This document shows, piece after piece, positions 1 through 10,300 of a stretch of DNA of 64,000 bases. The stretch comes from Candidatus Hydrogenedentota bacterium (GTDB lineage: Bacteria > Hydrogenedentota > Hydrogenedentia > Hydrogenedentales > SLHB01). Made by a program: the position numbers and the translations under genes. Numbering within the stretch: the stretch's first letter is position 1; each line of letters starts with the position of its first letter. The notes beneath the pieces were generated by a model. The model saw only the letters and a list, made by a program, of their open reading frames with translations. It made no database searches and was not told the DNA's origin. The stretch spans positions 1 to 64,000 of the forward strand of contig JABWCD010000003.1 of NCBI GenBank assembly GCA_013359265.1, given 5' to 3'.

Positions 1-100
1 CGCGGGTAAGGAAAATTATATCCAGACAATGACACTCGAGCTACCCAGGGACGCAAATCTCCACTTTGCTCTTGACTTTTCTCATCATGGATGTCCCTAT

Positions 101-1237
101 TTAATGCTCCTTTACCACCCCGACGTATTCGCGCGTTACGCGCTTGCCGATGCCCGTGAGAATCTCGTAGGGAATTGTACCGCCGCGCTCGGCCAACTCG
201 GCCGCGGTGATGCTCTCGCCACCATCGCTCCCGATGATCGTGACTGCGTCGCCGCAGGACGCGTTCGGCACGTCGTTCAATTCGACGACGATCTGGTCCA
301 TGGAAACGCGGCCGCGGACGGGGCACCGTTTGCCGCGCACCAGCACGGATGCGCGGTTGGACAGGCTCAGCGGATATCCGTCCGCATAGCCCACCGGCAC
401 CACGCCCACGCGTGACGCTTCGTGCGTCGTGAACGTGCGTCCGTACCCAATGCTGGCGCCACCGGCGAGTTCCTTGATCAGGACGATCTTCGATTCCCAT
501 CGGAGCACGGGGGTCAGCACGTGCGCCGCAGGGGGCGTATCCGAGGGCCAAACGCCATAGGCCATAAGTCCCACGCGCACCATGTCAAACGTCGAGCCTT
601 CGTGGTTCACCACGCCGCCGCTGTTCGCCGCGTGCGCCATCTCGTAGGGGATGCCTTCCTTCTCGATCTGGCGCAACACCTGCCGGAACACGCGCAACTG
701 CGTGGACGTGAACGAATCGCGCGTCGAGTCGGCTACGGCAAAGTGCGTGGCGATGCCTTCGATGTCCACGTGCGATATCTTGGTGAGCGACAACAAGTCC
801 CTGACGGCCGTCTCCGAGCTGAATCCCTGCCTGCCCATGCCTGTGTCGATCTTGCAGTGAATCGGGACGACCTTGTTCGCCTTGCGGGCGAGTTCGCCGA
901 GGCGCTCGGCGGTTTGCACGTCGGAGATCATCAGCCGGACATTCGCCTCGATCGCCGCGGCCAGCGCGTCCGCATCAGGCTGCACGAGCAGGAGGACCGG
1001 GGCTTCAATGCCCGCCTCCCGCAGTTCGATCGCTTCGGACACCGCGGCTACCGCCACCATGCGCACGCCTTCGGCGACGGCCTTGCGCGCGACCTGGACC
1101 GCGCCGTGACCGTATGCGTCGGCCTTGATTACGGCAACGATCCCGCACTCCTTGGGAATGCGCGCGCGCACCGCGTTCAGGTTCTTCGCGTACGCATTGA
1201 GATCGACGATCGCGCGCGAGGGCGCCGGTGCGCTCAT
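101..1237 (-). CDS. alr: Alanine racemase
   Basis: The 378-residue product interconverts L- and D-alanine in the cytoplasm and supplies D-alanine for peptidoglycan. The PLP lysine is K38 in the motif VIKADAYGHG, and the second catalytic region GYGRTF followed by VGYADGYP and SMDQ is present, as in fold-type III racemases. The length is typical. I chose the ATG at 1237 because it overlaps the pgsA stop as ATGA; the same frame stays open far upstream but antisense-like residues there match nothing. It is the last gene of a minus-strand pair with pgsA, so it is probably translationally coupled to it. The 100 bases after its stop hold no gene that I can see. Confidence 0.96.
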   Translation of the reverse strand: MSAPAPSRAIVDLNAYAKNLNAVRARIPKECGIVAVIKADAYGHGAVQVARKAVAEGVRMVAVAAVSEAIELREAGIEAPVLLLVQPDADALAAAIEANVRLMISDVQTAERLGELARKANKVVPIHCKIDTGMGRQGFSSETAVRDLLSLTKISHVDIEGIATHFAVADSTRDSFTSTQLRVFRQVLRQIEKEGIPYEMAHAANSGGVVNHEGSTFDMVRVGLMAYGVWPSDTPPAAHVLTPVLRWESKIVLIKELAGGASIGYGRTFTTHEASRVGVVPVGYADGYPLSLSNRASVLVRGKRCPVRGRVSMDQIVVELNDVPNASCGDAVTIIGSDGGESITAAELAERGGTIPYEILTGIGKRVTREYVGVVKEH

Positions 1238-1869
1238 ACGTCCCCCATGTGGAGGGTGCGCCAATTGGCGTGCATGAACCGCACGCCGGAATACACGGTG
1301 TACGTCGCGACAAACACCATCGCCCACATGGACGCGTATTCGAGCCCCGAGCGGTACATCGCGGCGTAGTCGGGCGCGTAGTCGATCACGAAATGTTCCG
1401 CGCCGGCGAGAAACAAAAACACGAAGATATACACCAACTGAATTACGGTCTTCGTCTTTCCGTAGACGTCGGCGGCGATCACGGTGCCGTCGCTCGCGGC
1501 AAGCAGCCGCACGCCCGTCACCAGAAACTCGCGCGCGAGGATTGCCACGATGGTCCAGCCCGGAATGATCAGGCTCTTTGCGGCGGGATTCGGGAACACA
1601 CCCGGCGCCGGCGCCACCGACAACGTCATCATCATAATGAACGCCGCCATTACCAGCACCTTGTCCGCGACGGGGTCGAGCAGTTTGCCGAAGTTGGTAA
1701 TCAGATTGCGTTCGCGCGCGATCTTCCCGTCGTAGTAGTCGGTAATCGTCGCCACGGTGAACACGAGATAACCGAGCCAGTAGCACCACCACCAGTCGAA
1801 TGAAAGCAGCGCCACGAAGATCGGCACCATGATCACGCGCGCGAGCGTGAGTTTGTTGGGAAGATTCAT
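1234..1869 (-). CDS. pgsA: CDP-diacylglycerol--glycerol-3-phosphate 3-phosphatidyltransferase
   Basis: The 211-residue membrane enzyme makes phosphatidylglycerophosphate from CDP-diacylglycerol and glycerol-3-phosphate, the committed step to phosphatidylglycerol. The CDP-alcohol phosphotransferase signature is intact near residue 40-65: DGKIAR, then GKLLDPVADK, giving the DG..AR..G...D...D pattern. Several hydrophobic helices follow. The stop overlaps the alr start by 4 nt, which indicates one transcript. A related CDP-alcohol transferase could share the motif, but the length and the Asn-Leu-Pro-Asn N-terminus (MNLPNKLTLARV) fit PgsA well. Confidence 0.93.
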   Translation of the reverse strand: MNLPNKLTLARVIMVPIFVALLSFDWWWCYWLGYLVFTVATITDYYDGKIARERNLITNFGKLLDPVADKVLVMAAFIMMMTLSVAPAPGVFPNPAAKSLIIPGWTIVAILAREFLVTGVRLLAASDGTVIAADVYGKTKTVIQLVYIFVFLFLAGAEHFVIDYAPDYAAMYRSGLEYASMWAMVFVATYTVYSGVRFMHANWRTLHMGDV

Positions 1870-2031
1870 GGCGAATGGGTTTGGGCCGGCGTGGCCGCGA
1901 TCTGTCGTTGAGGTACTAATGGGACACCTGCCCTTCAGACAGAGGTCATGTTAGCAAATGGAGAAGGCGGATTGCATGAAACACGCGGACACCACGCGCA
2001 ACGCGGGCGGACGCGCGAGGAAGGAACCTCT

Positions 2032-2499
2032 CTAGCGAAGCGGCTTCGGCGTTTCCGGCACGCGTATACCGTCGGCGGTCGCCGCGTGCGCGCGCGACTC
2101 GAGGGGTTGGGCGTTCGGCCGCACGACGACCGTATACGTGAACCAACCCAGCGCAATTACCGCGCACACCGCGCCCCAGGCCATTGCCTCGCCCATCCAG
2201 CGGGGAGGCGCGGCCTTGCGCGCGTCGGAATGGGTCCTGCGGAGGAAGCCGGTGCTTGGGCGCGTGCACGCCTGGTACGTATCCACGTACCGGTTCGGTT
2301 CAATGCCCAGCAACTGGCAATACGTCTTGAGGAACCCCACGGAATAGCACGCCGCGGGCAAGTTGTGCACCGCGCCTGCTTCTATCGATTCGACAAACTG
2401 TGCTGGCACACGAATGCGGCGGTAAATGTCGTCCGAACTAAACCCCAGTTCTTCCCGTCTCGCACGCAGTTCATGGCCAGGAAAAGCTACGTGGCTCAT
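2032..2499 (-). CDS. RodZ-like helix-turn-helix protein with one membrane helix
   Basis: The 155-residue product starts with a Cro/CI-type HTH of the RodZ class (about residues 10-75; ELRARREELGFSSDDI, then VGFLKTYCQLLGI), followed by a basic linker and a single transmembrane helix (about 108-130, VCAVIALGWFTYTVVV). RodZ proteins link MreB to the cell-wall elongation machinery from the inner membrane; this one lacks the long periplasmic domain of enterobacterial RodZ. Its ATG overlaps the ftsK stop as ATGA, so the two are co-translated. The membership in the HTH_25 family is clear by motif; a morphogenetic role is inferred from the family. Confidence 0.8.
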   Translation of the reverse strand: MSHVAFPGHELRARREELGFSSDDIYRRIRVPAQFVESIEAGAVHNLPAACYSVGFLKTYCQLLGIEPNRYVDTYQACTRPSTGFLRRTHSDARKAAPPRWMGEAMAWGAVCAVIALGWFTYTVVVRPNAQPLESRAHAATADGIRVPETPKPLR

Positions 2500-5126
2500 G
2501 CAACCTCGTTGTTCGGTGGCATACTCACCAGGATCTCACGGGCTTTGCTGCCGATGTGAGGCCCCACGATCCGCCTCATTTCCATCATGTCAATGAGCCT
2601 GGCTGCGCGAGTATACCCTACGCGCAGGCGTCTTTGCACCATAGAAATTGAGGCCTGTCCCGTTTCTAACACAACCCGTACGGCATCGTCGAACAATTCG
2701 TCGTCTTCGTCCTCAATCGCCTCCATCTGTTCCTTGGACTTCCCGAAATTCTGGATTTCGTCCCGGTACTGGGGCGGGGCTTGCGTCTTCAGGTAACCGA
2801 TCAGGCCGTTCATTTCCTGGTCGCTTACGAACGCACCCTGAATGCGGGCGGGCTTGGACTGCCCCGCCGGCAGGTACAGCATGTCGCCTTTGCCGATCAG
2901 GCGTTCGGCGCCAATCTCATCGAGAATGCAGCGCGAATCCACGCGCGAGGACACCTGGAACGAAATACGGCAGGGGAAGTTGGCTTTGATGACGCCCGTC
3001 AACACGTCGACAGACGGGCGCTGCGTCGCGATGATGAGGTGGATGCCGACTGCGCGGGCCAACTGCGCCAGGCGGGCGATTGCGTCCTCGACTTCCGCAC
3101 GGGCGAGCATCATCAAGTCGGCCAACTCGTCGATCACGCACACGATGTACGGCAGTTTGCGGATCGACTGCACCGACTCGTTGCTCGTTTCGCCCTGGTC
3201 GTCGCCCTCGCCGACGAGTTCGATCTCGCCGTTTTCGACGCTCTGGTTGTAGACGTCGATGTTGCGCACGCGCAGGTGCTGGAACAGGCGGTACCGCTCG
3301 TCCATCTCGGTGATGAGCCACTGCAACGCCGAGGCGGCCTTCTTCGCGTCGGTCACGACGGGTGTAATCAAATGCGGGATATCGTCGAAGATCGAGAGCT
3401 CGACCATCTTCGGATCGATGAGCATGAGCTGCAATTCGTCCGGCGTGCGTGCGCACAGCAGGCTCGCAAGCAGCGTCTTCACACACACGGTCTTGCCTGC
3501 GCCCGTCGCCCCCGCCACGAGTAAGTGCGGCATGCTCGTCAGATCGGTGACGGTCACTTCGCCTGCGATGTCCTTGCCGAGCGTCAACGGGAGTGCGCCC
3601 TTGTGCCGATTAAATTGCCGAGATTCCAACAGCTCGCGGATCACGACCGGCTCGCGGAACTTGTTCGGCACTTCGATGCCTACACGGCCCTTGCCGGGGA
3701 TCGGCGCTTCGACACGCACGCGATGCGCCTTCAACGCGAGCGCAATGTCGTCGGCCAGCGAAAGGAACCGGCTGACCTTGATGCCCGGCGCCGGCTCGAG
3801 TTCGAACCGCGTGAGTGTCGGCCCGCGCGTTACGTCCGTCACGCGTGCCTCGATGCTGAACGTCAGCAAGGTCTCCTCGAGAATCTGGCTCGTCTTGACC
3901 AGTTCTTCGCGGCAATCCTCGATTGGCGGCGGCGTGGGCAGGTCGAACAGTTCGAGCGACGGTTTCGTATAGCGTTTCGGATAGACGTAATCAGGCGGGA
4001 GCTCCGCGTCGAACGCCGTCTTGCGGCGCGGCATCGGCTTGCGCTTTTTCAGCGCGGTAAATTCGATCGGAGGTCGCGCAGGGGCCTCCGCCGTAGCCAC
4101 CGCAACCTCTTTCTGCGTGTCTTCTTCGTCGTCTACTTCGTCGGACGCGTCGTTGTAATCTTCTTCGTACTCTTCATCCGCCGCGTCGTCGACTTCGTTC
4201 TCTTCGTCCGCGTCGTACTCGACTTCGTCTTCTTCGTCAAGGTCAGGCGAGCTCTGCGATGCGGTCCAAATCCGAATCTGCTTCTCGGTGTCCGGCGTTT
4301 CGACGCCCTCTTCTTCCGTCTCGGCAGCCAGGCCCGATGTTGCCTTCGCAGCAGATTTTGATCGCTTCGCGGTGAGAGACTGCGCATCGTCATCCGATGC
4401 GAACCGCGACAACACAATGGGCGCGGGCCCGTCAGCGCGCGCCGATGGCGCAACGATCTTCGGTTTTTCCGGCTTGCCTCTGCCGCCATCGCGCAACACG
4501 CGGCTGCTCGCCCACGCGGACCTCGCGCCACCCGTCACGAGATTCACAAACGCAGCGATGGTCGACGTCGCAAAACGCGCAACCGCCACGACGACGATGC
4601 GCACCGCGTCGAACAAATGTACGAACAGGAATTCCGTCGCGAGCAGCAGGCCGATTACGCACAGCGCGATCGCGATGATGTTCGATCCGAGAATGCCAAA
4701 CGTATTGAGAAGGAACGATCCGAGGAAACCGCCGACCACACCGCCCGCGTGATCGCCTTTCGGTGTCGGCGGAACGTCGATGTGCAGCAGCGCGGAAACC
4801 GAAAACAGCATCACCAGCGCGCCGCCGATGCGCCAACCCAACCGATCCAGCGACTGGTGCCGCAGCAGCATGCTGCCCCACACCAGCGTCAGGAAGTAGA
4901 GCAGGTGCGTCGCCCCGCCGAAAACGACGCTGCCAATGCCGGCGAAGATCGCCCCGGGTTTGCCGAGCAGGTTAGCAACTTGGGACATGCCTTCGATGGG
5001 GCGCCGGACGTCCGATTTATAGCCATCGGTGACCAGCGCCAGGAAAAGGAGAATAGTGAGAGCGATCATGCAAATGCCAACAATTTCACTCGACCGTTCG
5101 CGCGAGCTAAATGGCATTCCGCTCAT
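2496..5126 (-). CDS. ftsK: DNA translocase FtsK/SpoIIIE
   Basis: The 876-residue product pumps chromosomal DNA through the division septum. The N-terminus has four or five membrane helices (residues 15-200), then a strongly acidic Asp/Glu linker (about 285-345), the RecA-like motor with Walker A GATGAGKT near residue 540 and Walker B VCVIDELADLMM, and a C-terminal gamma winged-helix domain (about 805-870, ISMVQRRLRVGYTRAARLID) that reads KOPS-type sequences. The linker is short compared with E. coli FtsK and resembles SpoIIIE-size proteins. A second ATG three codons downstream is possible. A good promoter lies 46-74 nt upstream. Confidence 0.96.
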   Translation of the reverse strand: MSGMPFSSRERSSEIVGICMIALTILLFLALVTDGYKSDVRRPIEGMSQVANLLGKPGAIFAGIGSVVFGGATHLLYFLTLVWGSMLLRHQSLDRLGWRIGGALVMLFSVSALLHIDVPPTPKGDHAGGVVGGFLGSFLLNTFGILGSNIIAIALCVIGLLLATEFLFVHLFDAVRIVVVAVARFATSTIAAFVNLVTGGARSAWASSRVLRDGGRGKPEKPKIVAPSARADGPAPIVLSRFASDDDAQSLTAKRSKSAAKATSGLAAETEEEGVETPDTEKQIRIWTASQSSPDLDEEDEVEYDADEENEVDDAADEEYEEDYNDASDEVDDEEDTQKEVAVATAEAPARPPIEFTALKKRKPMPRRKTAFDAELPPDYVYPKRYTKPSLELFDLPTPPPIEDCREELVKTSQILEETLLTFSIEARVTDVTRGPTLTRFELEPAPGIKVSRFLSLADDIALALKAHRVRVEAPIPGKGRVGIEVPNKFREPVVIRELLESRQFNRHKGALPLTLGKDIAGEVTVTDLTSMPHLLVAGATGAGKTVCVKTLLASLLCARTPDELQLMLIDPKMVELSIFDDIPHLITPVVTDAKKAASALQWLITEMDERYRLFQHLRVRNIDVYNQSVENGEIELVGEGDDQGETSNESVQSIRKLPYIVCVIDELADLMMLARAEVEDAIARLAQLARAVGIHLIIATQRPSVDVLTGVIKANFPCRISFQVSSRVDSRCILDEIGAERLIGKGDMLYLPAGQSKPARIQGAFVSDQEMNGLIGYLKTQAPPQYRDEIQNFGKSKEQMEAIEDEDDELFDDAVRVVLETGQASISMVQRRLRVGYTRAARLIDMMEMRRIVGPHIGSKAREILVSMPPNNEVA

Positions 5127-5171
5127 ACAACCCCTGCCTGTGTTTAAGGGTTAACACCCCAAGCCGTAGGG

Positions 5172-5200
5172 AGTGTAGCAAATGAGCAGGATTCTTGCAA
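5172..5200 (-). promoter_or_regulatory. Predicted sigma-70 promoter of ftsK
   Basis: On the minus strand TTGCAA (5200-5195) and TACACT (5177-5172) are separated by exactly 17 nt. They sit 46-74 nt before the ftsK start and would drive ftsK and the RodZ-like gene. Confidence 0.5.
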
Positions 5201-5492
5201 CAAAATATTGTGGTCATAATTGGCAGAAAACTATGGATAGTACCGACTTGTCATCCACTTTTAAGTGCTTTTGCAGATGGATTTACAATTGACTACTGAT
5301 GATAAATTCAGTTTACACTTGACTTAACATGTACTCGGATATCTGGGCGAGGTTTCCCCAAGGATTTGTCGTCCAATTGGCACGAAGCCTGACTCGGATG
5401 GGGGGCGACTGATTGCGGCTGCGCGAGCAGGGCATACTACGCTTGGCTGGCGCGGTACAATGGCGTCGCTGAAATAGGAATGCACATTTGCG
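5201..5492. other. AT-rich intergenic region between ftsK and a membrane-protein gene
   Basis: With the ftsK leader, the gene-free stretch is 366 nt. It is clearly more AT-rich than its surroundings up to about 5335. Apart from the ftsK promoter I see no gene, repeat or hairpin in it; it probably carries divergent promoters. Confidence 0.4.
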
Positions 5493-6140
5493 ATGAATCA
5501 CATCGAGCCAACATACGAGGGCGCGGAGATGACCCCTGGCCGGTTCGGCACGATGACGGCGAAGGTCACGATCTATTTTTCGATGCTCGCGTTCGCGTTG
5601 CTTTCGTCGCCTTGGATCGTCGGAATGTCGGGACTTAGCAGGCCCTATGCGCGAGCGTTTCAACTCATACTTATCCTCGCATACTTAGCGTCTTTGATTG
5701 TCTTCTATTTCAGGGTTCGATATCGCTTGACCCTGGCGTTGACCATTGTAGTTCTTGCCTTTGGCAGCAGCGCGTTGATCATGATTGAATGCGTCAGGCA
5801 CGCGCATGTCGCCGCGCAGGCTACCGCAGAACTGATTGCGCGCGAAGTCGTCGAATTCAACAGAAGTACGGGAACCTATCCGCAAGTGCTGGCGGACTTG
5901 GAACCGAATGCGACCGCAAGGATTCAGGCGAAGTTGGACGCCTCCAAATCGAGAGTATTGGAATCGCGGCGCAAGTGGGACGCGGGTGGAGAATTTTCGA
6001 GTACATTCGGCCCTTTTCATGTTTCGTATTACTACTTCCCGCCAGACCGCAGATTACCGAAGCTGACGATGTCGTCACGAGGTGGCCGTGTCGCATACGA
6101 TTGGGAACATCAGGTTTGGATGGTTGAGCCCGAGACATAA
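5493..6140 (+). CDS. Hypothetical membrane protein
   Basis: I do not recognise this 215-residue protein. It has three hydrophobic helices (about residues 25-50, 55-75 and 78-98) followed by a soluble C-terminal half containing TGTYPQVLADLEP. That last motif resembles the Tyr-Pro...Leu-x-x-Leu stretch of type II secretion pseudopilins, but the protein has no prepilin N-terminus. An in-frame ATG at 5529 is an alternative start with a closer purine-rich site. It stands alone between ftsK and folD, on the opposite strand from ftsK. Confidence 0.6.
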   Translation: MNHIEPTYEGAEMTPGRFGTMTAKVTIYFSMLAFALLSSPWIVGMSGLSRPYARAFQLILILAYLASLIVFYFRVRYRLTLALTIVVLAFGSSALIMIECVRHAHVAAQATAELIAREVVEFNRSTGTYPQVLADLEPNATARIQAKLDASKSRVLESRRKWDAGGEFSSTFGPFHVSYYYFPPDRRLPKLTMSSRGGRVAYDWEHQVWMVEPET

Positions 6141-6344
6141 GTGGATTTGTCATACATAGTCGAATCGCGAAGCCCGATCAGCGAGTAAGACAACGGACAG
6201 GTGCGCTGGCCCAATCCACGCCAGGGCTATTCCTAATCTCTAATAATTCCATCACTCCCACTCCCTCACTTCAGCTTGCGTGCGCGCACGAAGCGCCGCT
6301 ATCGTAGTCCTTATTTGCAGTTGACCGTACCAAAGGAATCTCGC

Positions 6345-7184
6345 ATGCCCGCACTCGTGCTCGATGGCAAGGCGCTCTCGAAACAACTCGAATCCGAACT
6401 TTCCGCGCGCGTGGCCGTGATCAGAGACAAGCGTGGCGGCGTTGCGCCGGTGCTCGCGACGATTCTCGTCGGGAACGATCCCGCTTCCGCCACGTACGTG
6501 AAAATGAAGGGCAACGCGTGCGAACGCGTGGGCATGCAGTCGCGCAAAGTCACGTTGCCGGAAGAGACGGCGACCGATCAATTGTTCGCGGCCATCGATG
6601 AACTAAATGCCGACACAAACGTGAACGGGATTCTGCTCCAACATCCCGTCCCGAAACAGATCGACGAGCGCGCGTGTTTCGACCGAATCGCCATCGAAAA
6701 GGACGTCGATGGCGTCACCTGCCTCGGATTCGGGCGCATGGCAATGAAAGAACCTGCGTACGGTTCTGCCACGCCCGCGGGCATTATGCGCCTGTTAAAG
6801 CACTACCAAATCCCGCTCGCGGGGAAGGACGCTGTCGTCGTGGGCCGCAGCCCGATCCTCGGCAAGCCGATGGCCCTCATGCTCCTCAACGCCGACGCCA
6901 CCGTCACCATCTGCCACTCGAAAACTAAGAGCCTCGACGAGATCGTCCGCCGCGCGGACATCGTCGTGGGCGCGGTCGGCATTCCGCAATTCATCAAGGG
7001 AGATTGGGTTAAAGACGGCGCCGTCGTCATCGACGCCGGCTACCACCCCGGCGGCGTCGGCGACATCGAACTCTCCGCCGTCATCGACCGCGCCAGCGCC
7101 TATACTCCGGTCCCCGGCGGCGTCGGCCCCATGACCATCGCCACCCTCATCGCGCAGACGGTCGAGGCCGCGGAATCGCAATAG
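6345..7184 (+). CDS. folD: Bifunctional methylenetetrahydrofolate dehydrogenase/cyclohydrolase
   Basis: The 279-residue cytoplasmic enzyme oxidises 5,10-methylene-THF and hydrolyses the product to 10-formyl-THF. Family motifs are intact: [14 protein letters not shown] with the catalytic Lys, [12 protein letters not shown], and the nucleotide-binding stretch [16 protein letters not shown]; the C-terminus has the [12 protein letters not shown] signature. I chose the ATG at 6345 because an AAGGA site lies 8 nt upstream, although the frame opens earlier. About 75 nt of its 3' end recur at 10409-10484 (see the pseudogene entry). Confidence 0.95.
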   Translation: MPALVLDGKALSKQLESELSARVAVIRDKRGGVAPVLATILVGNDPASATYVKMKGNACERVGMQSRKVTLPEETATDQLFAAIDELNADTNVNGILLQHPVPKQIDERACFDRIAIEKDVDGVTCLGFGRMAMKEPAYGSATPAGIMRLLKHYQIPLAGKDAVVVGRSPILGKPMALMLLNADATVTICHSKTKSLDEIVRRADIVVGAVGIPQFIKGDWVKDGAVVIDAGYHPGGVGDIELSAVIDRASAYTPVPGGVGPMTIATLIAQTVEAAESQ

Positions 7185-7306
7185 CTTCGAACCTGCCCGG
7201 CCCGGTCCGGATGATTCAACATCTGCAACACGCGTGAGTTATTCCGTTTCTCGTACTCATGCTCGCCGTTCGTAGTCGATCCGTGTAAAGCGAGGGCGAA
7301 CACTCA

Positions 7307-10300
7307 CTATCGTAGCTGGGACAAATCGATCTTCTGCGTAATTGTCTCGCCCTCTCGAAGCGTCATTTTGACTTCATACTTGCGCCGCGCGTCATCAGCC
7401 AATTCGCCACCGCGTTCGAGTTCCAACGTCAATTCGCCCGCAGGGACCTCATCAAACTGAAAGCCGCCATCCCCATCCACAAACACCCGTCTGCTCTCGA
7501 TCGAATCACCATCGATTCGCCGCAGTTCGAGCTGCACATCCGTGACGGGGTGTCCATTGTCGAGAATGGCGCCGACCACTTCTCCCGTGCCACGTTCGAT
7601 CGTAAAGTCAGCAGCCAGATTTTGACCCGCCTGTATGGTGACGGCCCGTTCTACAGAAGGTCCGTTTCGCTCGCTAACACGAACTACTGCAGTGCCCGGC
7701 GACAGGCACGTGAACCGATACGTGCCGTCCGGTGCTAATCGCCTGTGGTCGGACATAAATTGCGGCTCTTCGCGGTAGGAAATGCTCACCCTCGCGTCCA
7801 CCGTCGCGTCTTCGCGTGTGACCATCCCCTCGATGCTTGCTTCGGCCGGCAACACAATCCGTCCGTCTCCCCGGACCGGTGTTGCACCAATTCCGTAACC
7901 CGAGTGAAACGCGCAGATCGTTTTCGCGATGTCGGGCAGACTCTCTATTTTGTAGCGTCCCTCGGCGTCCGTATGCGCTGCGGCCGCGTTTTTGATATCG
8001 CTCAACTCCGGTGATCTTTCGAAATACACGGTCGCTCCGGCGATGGGTTCGCCTTCCTGGTTCACCACCATACCCTCGAACGGCGCGGCTTCTTTCAAAC
8101 GCAGTTCTACGTGCGTCTCTTCGTTTGCTTTTATCGTCACAAGTTTGGCATCCGGCGCAAAGCCCGGCGCCCATGCAGCAACCGGCACTTCCCCCTCCTC
8201 TATATCGGAGATCTCAAACCCGCCGTTCGTTCCGGCCTTTCGATTGCTGCTACGAAACAGGGTATCGCGAATCCAATTGCCTTTGCCGTATGCGAAAGAG
8301 AATGAGCGAACGGGTTCACCCGTATCTGCGTGCAGGACTCTTCCGACGATAATGCCCTTACCCGGCAGCACGATTTCCGCGTCCATGGTGCCCGCCATAA
8401 AGCGCACGTTCCGACTCATTTCTTGACCGTGTAATACCGTCAGAAAGTAGCGCTTGTTCTCCAGACCCGTCACCATGAACCTTCCGTCCGCGTCCGTGTG
8501 GGCCGTCTCCGACTCAGTCCCGAAATGACAAATGACGTCCGCGTTCGCGACCGGCTTTCCCGCGCTGTCGATCACGCGGCCGGCAATTGCCATGCCGCCC
8601 TTTTCGCCGTATACGATGCGAATTCCGCTGACTGCTTGGCCGGGTTCAAGATGAATGCGTAAGTACTCCTCGTCCGTTGAGGTGTATTCGATTTCCGCCG
8701 GCGTCACGAGGACCGAATACTCCCCGCTCGCCAATCTGTCGATCGCGAATTTTCCGTCCGTATCGGTTTCTTCGTTTCGCCAAGACAATTCCTCGCCTTG
8801 ATCCACGCGCGTTAGGTCGAGTTGCGCGCCTTTCATGGGCGTCCCGTCCGGTAGCACCACCTCGCCGCTGATGGACGCAGTCCTAATCTGATCCAGCGTG
8901 AGCGTGACTCCTTCCAGGCCGTCCTCGGTAAACGAAAGATCGCGCAGCGTCGCCGACTCCGCGTCCTCGGTCTCGGCGCGCAAGATTAGATTGTCCGACG
9001 GCTCGGTCATGAACAATACAAACGCCCCTCCCTCCGCAGAGCGTGCTCTAAAAAGACGACCGCTTCCGAACGTCACGCCCAGCACAACCGCATCGGTCAC
9101 GGGGTTTCCTTCGGCCGACACTACCGTTCCGGCAATACGGATACCCTTCTTCAACGCGAAGTCAACGTCTCGCGCGACCTCGCCCAGTGTCAGCGTCACT
9201 TTCCGCACCTGGGAATTCAGATCGAGCGGATACCCCGGGACACCGGCCAGCAGGACGCTATATTCCCCGGCGTGCAACGCGTTGATTGCATACCGTCCCT
9301 CCGCATCCGTCATCGCCTCCGCTATCTGTACGGCGCTGCCTTCGTTCGGCCTCGCTATCACGCGCACATCGAAGATGCCCATCCCTGTTTTTGCATCGTA
9401 TACGCGCCCACTAATCGACAACGATGTATCTGCCGACACTGGCGCTGGATTGATGGAAATCGCGGAGGCCGGAATGGCATTCGCGCGAGGTGGCGCTATC
9501 GGCGCGTTCGCAACCGGATTTGCAGTGTTCGCGCTCGTCTTCACTGTACTCGCCGGAGTCTCGCGCACGGCAATTTCCCGGCTTCTCGCGACCTGCCAAA
9601 TCCCCGTGCCAAGCGCCGCCGCCACAACCACGGTAAGTCCCGCCTTTAACCACGCCGCAGCCGCGCCGCCAACAACAACTGGGGCGACGGCGCTTCCCGA
9701 AACCGCCAGTTTGTTCAACCGCGCCGCCAAGGCTACGGGAGCGGCTTCGGCCGATTGTTCCAATGCCGCGACGATGCTCGTCACGGCAACCGTGATTCCC
9801 TGTTTTCGCAACGATTCGCGAATACGTTCGACACCTCGCTCCAGGCGGTGCCGCACTGTCGACTCGGGCATTTCCAAATCACGTGCGATATCCGCGTGCG
9901 TCCGGTTTTCCAGAAACCTCCCGATGACGATGGGCTTGTACTCGTCGGCAAGATCCGCGATAGCTTCATCGACATGCGCCAGCAGTTCGTCCACGGCGAC
10001 ATTCCTTTCCACGCTCGTTGCTGCCGGCTCCGCGAATGCTGCTTCGCGGGCGCGCCGGCGCGAATCGCTTCGCAGGCGATCGATGCTCCGGCGCACCGCT
10101 ATGCGGTGTAGCCACGCGCCGAGCGAGGCGCGCACGCACTCCCTGGTCTGCAGCAGCGCCACAAAACATTCCTGCGCCACGTCTTCCGCGAGCGAGGGAT
10201 CGCGCAGGATGCGCTTGCAGGAGGAAAAGACCATCCCCGAATGTCGCTGCACCAACTCCGCGAACGCGTCCGCATCGCGCCGCCGCTGCCACTGCTCCAA

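Noticed and set aside
1238-1792. The alr frame stays open upstream through pgsA.
   Set aside because: The extra residues are Arg-rich antisense-like sequence on top of a certain gene, and the alr start overlaps the pgsA stop as ATGA.
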